Part shown: positions 5,277 through 9,945 of the stretch, piece after piece
Layout of the letters: each line of letters opens with the position of its first letter
Numbering within the stretch: position 1 is the stretch's first letter
DNA from: an uncultured Clostridia bacterium
GTDB lineage: Bacteria > Bacillota > Clostridia > UMGS1810
NCBI GenBank assembly: GCA_937959315.1
Contig: CALGRC010000217.1
Coordinates: forward strand, 1 to 9,945
DNA length: 9,945 bases
Direction of reading: 5' to 3'
Notes under the pieces: generated by a model
The model's database searches: none
Seen by the model: only the letters and a program-made list of their open reading frames with translations
Told to the model about the DNA's origin: nothing
Position numbers and translations under genes: made by a program

Positions 5277-6521
5277 CTAAAAATGCCGCGTAAATATCTC
5301 GCTTTCTTCCAAAAGGCTTTCTATCGTATCATATCCTAAACGATGCAGCAGTTCTACAACATATGGATTATCAATCGGCGTTGGATAAGTAGCGCTATCC
5401 CCGTATGCGTTGACATTTTCCTTCCCTGTTTCCTTATCTATTAAAATTTTCGGGCCGCCGACACAGCCGCCAACACAGCCCATCCCTTCAAAAAAGTTTG
5501 CCTCTGCTGTTCCATCCATCAGCTCGCTGAGCATTTGCTTACACGCAGGCACCCCGTTTGCCTGGCGGGTCCGGACGGTAATTTCCCTATTGGGATTGAG
5601 CCTTTCCACCGTGCTTTTTACTGCTTCGCTGACGCCGCCGCTGCGTGCGTAAATCCGTCCCGCCCTTGAAGAATGGTCTTTTTCACTGTCTTCCATTTCT
5701 TCTGGATGAATATTGGCATATGCAAACACGTCCTGGATTTCCTGAAATGTTAAAACATAATCCACTGCATCTGCCACATCTGCTTCCCTTGCTTCTGCTT
5801 TTTTGGCCACACACGGTCCGATAAAAATGGTCAGCGCATCAGGACGTAAATATTTGATGGTACGCCCGCATGCCACCATTGGCGAAACAGCTCCCGGCAC
5901 ATGAGGCATCAAATCCTTATATACCTTGCGTATCATGGCAATCCATATCGGGCAGCAGCAGCTGGTCAGCTGATAATCCTGCTCAGTCAAGATATTCTTG
6001 TCAAATTCCAGCGCTTCCTTCAAAGTTAAAATATCGGCAAACAGCGCTACTTCTACCATACCCGTAAAGCCAAGTTTCTTCAGCGCGCTGCGCAGCATCC
6101 CAGGGGTTACATCAGAGCTAAATTGGCCCTGAAATGCCGGTGCAATCATTGCATAAACCGGCCCCTTTGCGTTGCGAATGGCTGCAATGGCCGGCAAAAT
6201 ATCCCGGCTCGCCTTAATTTTTTCAGCTTTGCACTGGTCAACACAGGCATTGCAGCCAACACATTTTTTTCCGTCAATTTCCATGTTCCCATCTTTTACA
6301 AAAAAGGCGTCGAACATGCAAACCGCCGCGCAGCTTGCCTTTCCCGGTTCTTCACAATCACATGGTTCTATACGGTAAACAGGCGGATGGTTGCGTGGGC
6401 GCAGCAGGCAATCCAACTGGTGTTCATTTTCACCATGCTGACGGATACGCGCCAATTCATCATCTTGCTGCCCATTAATTGCAGACTTCAATAAATTCCG
6501 ATATAACGCTTCAAAAGTCAT
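5277..6521 (-). CDS. [FeFe]-hydrogenase large-subunit-like protein with two N-terminal [4Fe-4S] motifs
   Basis: Start ATG 6521 is preferred: AGGG lies 10 nt upstream, whereas GTG at 6527 is only 4 nt from it; numbering below uses the 416-residue GTG form. A ferredoxin-like part carries Cys 56, 58, 66, 70 (atypical spacing) and C89-x2-C-x2-C-x3-C99. The H-cluster domain follows: L1 'TSCCCPIW' (188-195), L2 'GPCVAKKAEA' (C239), L3 'EGMGCVGGCVGGPK' (C351, C355). Thus H-cluster ligands appear present, but L2 and L3 deviate from the classic MPCxxKxxE and ExMxCPGGC motifs, and L1 has an extra Cys. These features resemble the divergent sensory/group C-D type hydrogenases rather than catalytic group A enzymes. 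H2 sensing or modest H2 turnover with ferredoxin is inferred. It starts 69 bp after the symporter stop, with no terminator between. Confidence 0.85.
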   Translation of the reverse strand: MTFEALYRNLLKSAINGQQDDELARIRQHGENEHQLDCLLRPRNHPPVYRIEPCDCEEPGKASCAAVCMFDAFFVKDGNMEIDGKKCVGCNACVDQCKAEKIKASRDILPAIAAIRNAKGPVYAMIAPAFQGQFSSDVTPGMLRSALKKLGFTGMVEVALFADILTLKEALEFDKNILTEQDYQLTSCCCPIWIAMIRKVYKDLMPHVPGAVSPMVACGRTIKYLRPDALTIFIGPCVAKKAEAREADVADAVDYVLTFQEIQDVFAYANIHPEEMEDSEKDHSSRAGRIYARSGGVSEAVKSTVERLNPNREITVRTRQANGVPACKQMLSELMDGTAEANFFEGMGCVGGCVGGPKILIDKETGKENVNAYGDSATYPTPIDNPYVVELLHRLGYDTIESLLEESEIFTRHF

Positions 6522-6596
6522 TGTCACCCATCCCTTTCAGAATCCCGCTTGTATAAACAAAGTATTTCCTTGACATTACAAAATATACCAGATGCC

Positions 6597-8003
6597 TCAC
6601 CGTTCCAGCGGCGATGCAAAATAGGCCTTTGTTTCTCTTGCTACTACACCGCTAAGTGCTATTATCGCTATCAGATTAGGCAGCGCCATTAAACCGTTAA
6701 AAATATCAGCTATATTCCAAACTGCCTCCACTGTCATATATGGCCCAATCAGTACTGCCAAGATATACAGCCAGCGGTAAACCATCACTGCAGCCTTGCT
6801 GCCCCCCGAAAGATATTCCAGGCAGCGCTCCCCATAATAATTCCAACCCAAAATAGTGGTAAACGCAAAAAACAACAAGCATACCATCAGCAGGAAAGCG
6901 CTGACATAGGATGGGAAGGGCAAACCGACCTGCAAAGCATAGCTGGTAACCGCCACACCTTCTAAACCAATATCCCATGACCCAGTGACCACAATACACA
7001 ACCCTGTCATGGTGCAAATCACAATGGTATCGATAAAAGTCCCCGTCATGGACACAAGCCCCTGCCGTACACAGGATTTGGTTTTTGCAGCCGCAGCGGC
7101 GATGGGGGCGCTGCCCAGCCCGGCTTCATTGGAAAAAATCCCGCGCGCAATCCCTTTTTGCATAGCGGCGAACATTGCCCCGGCTGCCCCGCCGGCTGCG
7201 GCATCCAATCCAAACGCACTTTTCCAAATAGTTCCAACCGCACCCGGAAGCCTGCTCATGTTACACAACAAGACCAGCAAGCAAGCCGCCACATACAAAA
7301 TAGCCATTGCAGGCACAACGATTTCTGAAACACGTGCAATCCGGCGGATGCCCCCGATAACCACAAGTGCCACGCAAAATGCAACCACCAACCCGGCAAT
7401 GACAACCACCCATGAATAGCTGCGGCCAAACAGCATGACCGTCCACCTTCCGGACGGGTCAAAAAAGCTGCCAACAGCGGCAGTGATGCCATTAACCTGC
7501 GTAAAAGTACCAATTCCCAGCAATCCGACCCCCGCACCAAAAAACGCAAAAATTTTGGCAAGAAACCGAACCCGTCTTCCCATCCCCTTTTCAATATAAT
7601 AATACGGGCCGCCCAGTACATGTCCATCCGGGGCAATCTGCCGGTATCGAATTGCCAATACGCCTTCCGCATATTTAGTTGCCATGCCAAACAACGCGGC
7701 AACCCACATCCAAAAGAGCGCACCCGGCCCGCCCAAGACAATTGCGGTGGCTACGCCAACAATATTGCCCGTGCCAATGGTAGCGGAAAGCGCCGTACAA
7801 AGGGCGCCAAAACTAGTAACTTCACCGTCGCCGCCCTCTTCATTTTTCACCATAAACCGCAGTGCGCGCGGCAAATGCCGAATTTGCAGCATACCCAGCC
7901 GGATGGTTAGGTATATCCCGACTGCCAAAATCAAGGCAATCAGCGGAATCCCCCATATAAAATTGTCAATTTGCTCAATCATAGTACCGACAGTCAAAAA
8001 CAT
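6597..8003 (-). CDS. Sodium:alanine/glycine symporter (AGCS family)
   Basis: A 468-residue inner-membrane carrier with about ten or more hydrophobic segments, normal family length. Family signatures are visible: 'SATIGTGNIVGVATAI' (73-88), 'GGPGALFWMWVAALFG' (91-106) and 'RGIFSNEAGLGSAPIAAAAA' in the second half. Members couple Na+ (or H+) entry to uptake of alanine or glycine; the exact amino acid cannot be read here. GGGGG lies 5 nt before ATG 8003; the alternative Met8 has no ribosome site. A TTGAAA-17-TATGAT promoter lies upstream. The hydrogenase-like gene follows after 69 bp on the same strand without a terminator, so co-transcription is likely, though a functional link between the two is unclear. 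Confidence 0.92.
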   Translation of the reverse strand: MFLTVGTMIEQIDNFIWGIPLIALILAVGIYLTIRLGMLQIRHLPRALRFMVKNEEGGDGEVTSFGALCTALSATIGTGNIVGVATAIVLGGPGALFWMWVAALFGMATKYAEGVLAIRYRQIAPDGHVLGGPYYYIEKGMGRRVRFLAKIFAFFGAGVGLLGIGTFTQVNGITAAVGSFFDPSGRWTVMLFGRSYSWVVVIAGLVVAFCVALVVIGGIRRIARVSEIVVPAMAILYVAACLLVLLCNMSRLPGAVGTIWKSAFGLDAAAGGAAGAMFAAMQKGIARGIFSNEAGLGSAPIAAAAAKTKSCVRQGLVSMTGTFIDTIVICTMTGLCIVVTGSWDIGLEGVAVTSYALQVGLPFPSYVSAFLLMVCLLFFAFTTILGWNYYGERCLEYLSGGSKAAVMVYRWLYILAVLIGPYMTVEAVWNIADIFNGLMALPNLIAIIALSGVVARETKAYFASPLER

Positions 8004-8039
8004 CCAATCCCCCGCATTGAGAATCTTTGTTATTTTTTT

Positions 8040-8068
8040 ATCATATCAGATTCCTTATGATTTTTCAA
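8040..8068 (-). promoter_or_regulatory. Promoter of the symporter-hydrogenase unit
   Basis: Reading leftward: TTGAAA (8068-8063), a 17-nt spacer and TATGAT (8045-8040). The predicted start is near 8033, about 30 nt before the symporter ATG. Confidence 0.7.
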
Positions 8069-8090
8069 GTTCTTCTATCCAAACTTTCAC

Positions 8091-8128
8091 AAAAAAAGCG
8101 GTAAACCAAAATAGGCTACCGGCTTTTT
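8091..8128 (-). terminator. Terminator after beta-glucuronidase
   Basis: AAAAAGCCGGTAGCC pairs imperfectly (bulges) with GGTTTACCGCTTTTTTT around loop TATTTT on the minus strand, ending in seven T. It starts about 13 nt after the stop at 8142 and isolates the gene from the symporter promoter. Confidence 0.75.
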
Positions 8129-8141
8129 GTTATTGCTTGCC

Positions 8142-9887
8142 TTATTGATCTTTATATCCAAAATCCGGGATGCTGGTCCAGCGCTTACGCAAATAATGCG
8201 CCGCCAGTTTTGGCCTGCGGTCACGGGTAAAAATCCCCTTTTTATTACCATCTACCCGCATAACCCCTTGCACCGTTGCAAAATCTGCAAAATTCCAAAC
8301 CTGTTCGCCAACAAAGCAGCCGTACTTATCAACCACGGCATGATTGGCCTTATAATATTCCACTTGGTATTCTTCGCTAAACATAGACGGGGTCGCCGTA
8401 TGCAAACCGGCGACTGTATCTGCCCCGTATTCGGTAAACATGACCGGTTTCCCTGTCTTTTTCCAATAATCCAGCTCTTTCGCCAACGCTTGCTGTGCCG
8501 CATACAAATCGCCGCCATAGACATACCACCCATAATACCGGTTGAGGCAAATCACATCCATCATTGGCAAAATTTTATCCTTGGTATACTCGTTTTGTAA
8601 ACCTACCATGGTAACCGGACGGTTTTGCGGGTCGCATTCATGCGCCAGATCGTATAAAGGCTTAAAATATGCTACTGCGCTATCCGGGAAAACCGTCGTA
8701 TCCGCTTCGTTTGCCACCGACCACATGACGACGCATGGGTGGTTCTTATCCCGTGCAATCATATCTTGTATCACCGCGCGATGATGTGGCCCCGTGCGCA
8801 AAACTTGATAAGTGTCCTGCGTTCCTCCGCCGGAAGCAGCGCCAAAATTTAAATTAACCCCAACCGCGGGAGCTTCGTCGATGACCACAATTCCTTCCCG
8901 GTCACAAAGATACATCATTTCTTCCGCATACGGATAATGGCTGGTGCGGAAAGAGTTTGCCCCCATCCATTTCATCAGGCTGATGTCTTTGACGTTAAGA
9001 ACCTCATCCAGCCCACGCCCATGGTGGCTGGAATCTTCATGTTTGCCAAAACCTTTGAAATAAAACGGGTTCCCATTGATGAGGAATTGCTGTCCCCGTA
9101 CCTCAACGGTACGGACACCGAACGATTCACAGTAACAATCCTCGCCGAATATCACTTCCGCTGTATAAAGATAGGCATCCAACGGCTGCCACAAACGGAC
9201 ATTTTCAATCCGGAATCCACCGGTATTTCCCGAAGCCTGCGCTACTACACCGCCTTCTTCATCACGCACAATTAGTTTGACACTGCCTTCGCCGTATGTT
9301 TTTACTGTATACGATACATAGGCATTTTTCCCTTCCACAGTCGGTATAAAAGTCAGGTCTGCAATATACGATTTGGGGGTGGTATATAATTTTACCGGAC
9401 GGTTAATCCCTGCATAGTTGAAAAAATCAAAATTAGGATAGTTTTGCTTTTTGGGGGTAACTCCCGGGATTTCCGGCAAAAGCCCGCCCAACATGCTCCC
9501 GCCCTTTTCACTGCCTACCGGCAGCGTTGCATAATTGACCCGGTTATCTACGGCAACTGTCAGCAAATTATCGTGTGGCTGTATAAAATCGGTGACCTCT
9601 ACTTCAAATGGCAGGTATCCGCCCTGATGTTCGCACATCAATTTCCCGTTAAAATATACTTTAGCCGTTTGCGTTACCGCGCCAAACCGCAGTACTACCC
9701 GTTGGTTTTTAAAAGATTGCGGGACAGCCACTTTGGTTTGGTATGCCGCCCATCCATAGTGATCGCGGAACTCCGCGCCTTCCTTTTGGTCATTATAAGA
9801 CGCCGGCACAGCAATGGCTACCGGTTCCCGCAGCGGCGCTTTTGCCCATGCCTCATCAAAGTCCACATCATTTCCCAAATTAAGCAC
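8142..9887 (-). CDS. uidA: Beta-glucuronidase (GH2), N-terminus disrupted by an inversion
   Basis: Hydrolyses beta-D-glucuronides in the cytoplasm. The 581 visible residues contain the sugar-binding, immunoglobulin-like and TIM-barrel domains of GH2. Catalytic residues are E394 (acid/base, 'WSVANEADT') and E486 (nucleophile, 'FTEYGADT'). The glucuronate-recognising N-x-K is N548-K550 ('GNKKGIFTRDR'), which separates GUS from beta-galactosidase. It ends 'RWTSIPDFGYK', as gut clostridial GUS do. The active-site loop after residue 348 is shorter than in E. coli. The shown GTG start has no ribosome site, and the minus-strand frame upstream (TSFPSLKFQIPDKSIIARD) is not GUS-like. The missing start (FPKLSTSRAMIDLSGIW and following) lies on the plus strand at 9871-9945. 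Flipping 9864-9945 gives an in-frame protein of about 600 residues, the usual length. In the present orientation it is probably inactive. Confidence 0.9.
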   Translation of the reverse strand: MLNLGNDVDFDEAWAKAPLREPVAIAVPASYNDQKEGAEFRDHYGWAAYQTKVAVPQSFKNQRVVLRFGAVTQTAKVYFNGKLMCEHQGGYLPFEVEVTDFIQPHDNLLTVAVDNRVNYATLPVGSEKGGSMLGGLLPEIPGVTPKKQNYPNFDFFNYAGINRPVKLYTTPKSYIADLTFIPTVEGKNAYVSYTVKTYGEGSVKLIVRDEEGGVVAQASGNTGGFRIENVRLWQPLDAYLYTAEVIFGEDCYCESFGVRTVEVRGQQFLINGNPFYFKGFGKHEDSSHHGRGLDEVLNVKDISLMKWMGANSFRTSHYPYAEEMMYLCDREGIVVIDEAPAVGVNLNFGAASGGGTQDTYQVLRTGPHHRAVIQDMIARDKNHPCVVMWSVANEADTTVFPDSAVAYFKPLYDLAHECDPQNRPVTMVGLQNEYTKDKILPMMDVICLNRYYGWYVYGGDLYAAQQALAKELDYWKKTGKPVMFTEYGADTVAGLHTATPSMFSEEYQVEYYKANHAVVDKYGCFVGEQVWNFADFATVQGVMRVDGNKKGIFTRDRRPKLAAHYLRKRWTSIPDFGYKDQ

Positions 9888-9945
9888 GTCCCGTGCAATG
9901 ATCGATTTATCTGGAATCTGGAATTTTAAACTGGGAAATGATGTG
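9864..9945. repeat. 14-bp perfect inverted repeat flanking an inverted segment of the GUS gene
   Basis: CACATCATTTCCCA at 9864-9877 and its exact reverse complement TGGGAAATGATGTG at 9932-9945 enclose 54 bp. The repeats encode LGNDV of GUS in one direction and TSFP in the other. The right arm ends at the window edge, so it may be longer. It shares no sequence with the recombinase sites at 1015-1334. Confidence 0.9.
9868..9945 (+). pseudogene. Inverted 5' fragment of beta-glucuronidase
   Basis: The plus strand in the frame of ATG 9898 reads SFPKLSTSRAMIDLSGIW and then continues through F and K to LGNDV at 9931-9945. This fits the GUS start: P, R and L-x-G-x-W-x-F occupy the same relative places as in E. 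coli UidA (RP..., TR..., LDGLWAF). The minus-strand gene resumes with the same LGNDV followed by DFDEAW. The fragment is therefore the displaced N-terminus. Its true start codon may lie just outside the repeat or be lost at the junction. Confidence 0.85.

Noticed and set aside
6985..8148. Plus-strand and alternative-frame minus-strand open frames over the symporter gene
   Set aside because: Low-complexity Pro/Thr/Ala or Cys/Trp-rich shadows of the symporter gene.
9444..9929. 161-residue plus-strand frame over the GUS 5' end
   Set aside because: Different frame from the inverted GUS fragment; antisense shadow with no domain.

Overview
The window looks like a gut-type Clostridia chromosome, probably Oscillospiraceae/Ruminococcaceae-like. 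The grounds are moderate GC, AGGAGG-type ribosome sites, sigma-A-like promoters, A+T-tailed hairpin terminators, a Ruminococcus-type beta-glucuronidase and a small ferredoxin-fused [FeFe]-hydrogenase protein. No phage, transposon or CRISPR genes are present. The genus is not determined.

Left part (1-2300, genes on the minus strand). At the edge is the N-terminal 319 residues of a six-helix membrane sensor with a PAS domain. Upstream of it is a 375-bp gap holding three copies of a 26-bp dyad site, one inverted relative to the other two, and then a complete tyrosine recombinase whose stop codon overlaps the third copy. The DNA between the inverted copies carries a perfect TTGACA-17-TATAAT promoter that points away from the sensor in this sequence and would point at it after inversion. 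I read this as an invertible promoter (phase-variation switch) captured in the OFF orientation, with its recombinase next door.

Middle (2300-4010). An XRE-family regulator is divergent from a TVP38/DedA-type membrane protein, with predicted promoters overlapping face to face at a palindrome. The membrane protein ends in a small soluble domain that has its own internal start and ribosome site. A strong terminator, a strong promoter and tRNA-Pro(GGG) with a bidirectional terminator follow.

Right part (4010-9945, minus strand). The order in transcription is beta-glucuronidase, then a Na+/alanine-type symporter with an [FeFe]-hydrogenase-like protein (probable operon from a good promoter at 8040-8068), then a Gfo/Idh/MocA oxidoreductase with its own promoter and a tandem 19-bp repeat just upstream of its -35.

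The last 82 bases show a second inversion. The missing N-terminus of the beta-glucuronidase is present, but on the plus strand, bounded by a perfect 14-bp inverted repeat. Flipping 9864-9945 restores the reading frame and a normal GUS start. This is either an intragenic invertible segment or a fold-back assembly/amplification chimera; the right repeat ends exactly at the window edge, so the window alone cannot decide. Together, a sugar-acid hydrolase, an oxidoreductase and an amino-acid symporter suggest host-glucuronide and fermentative metabolism, but joint function is inference.
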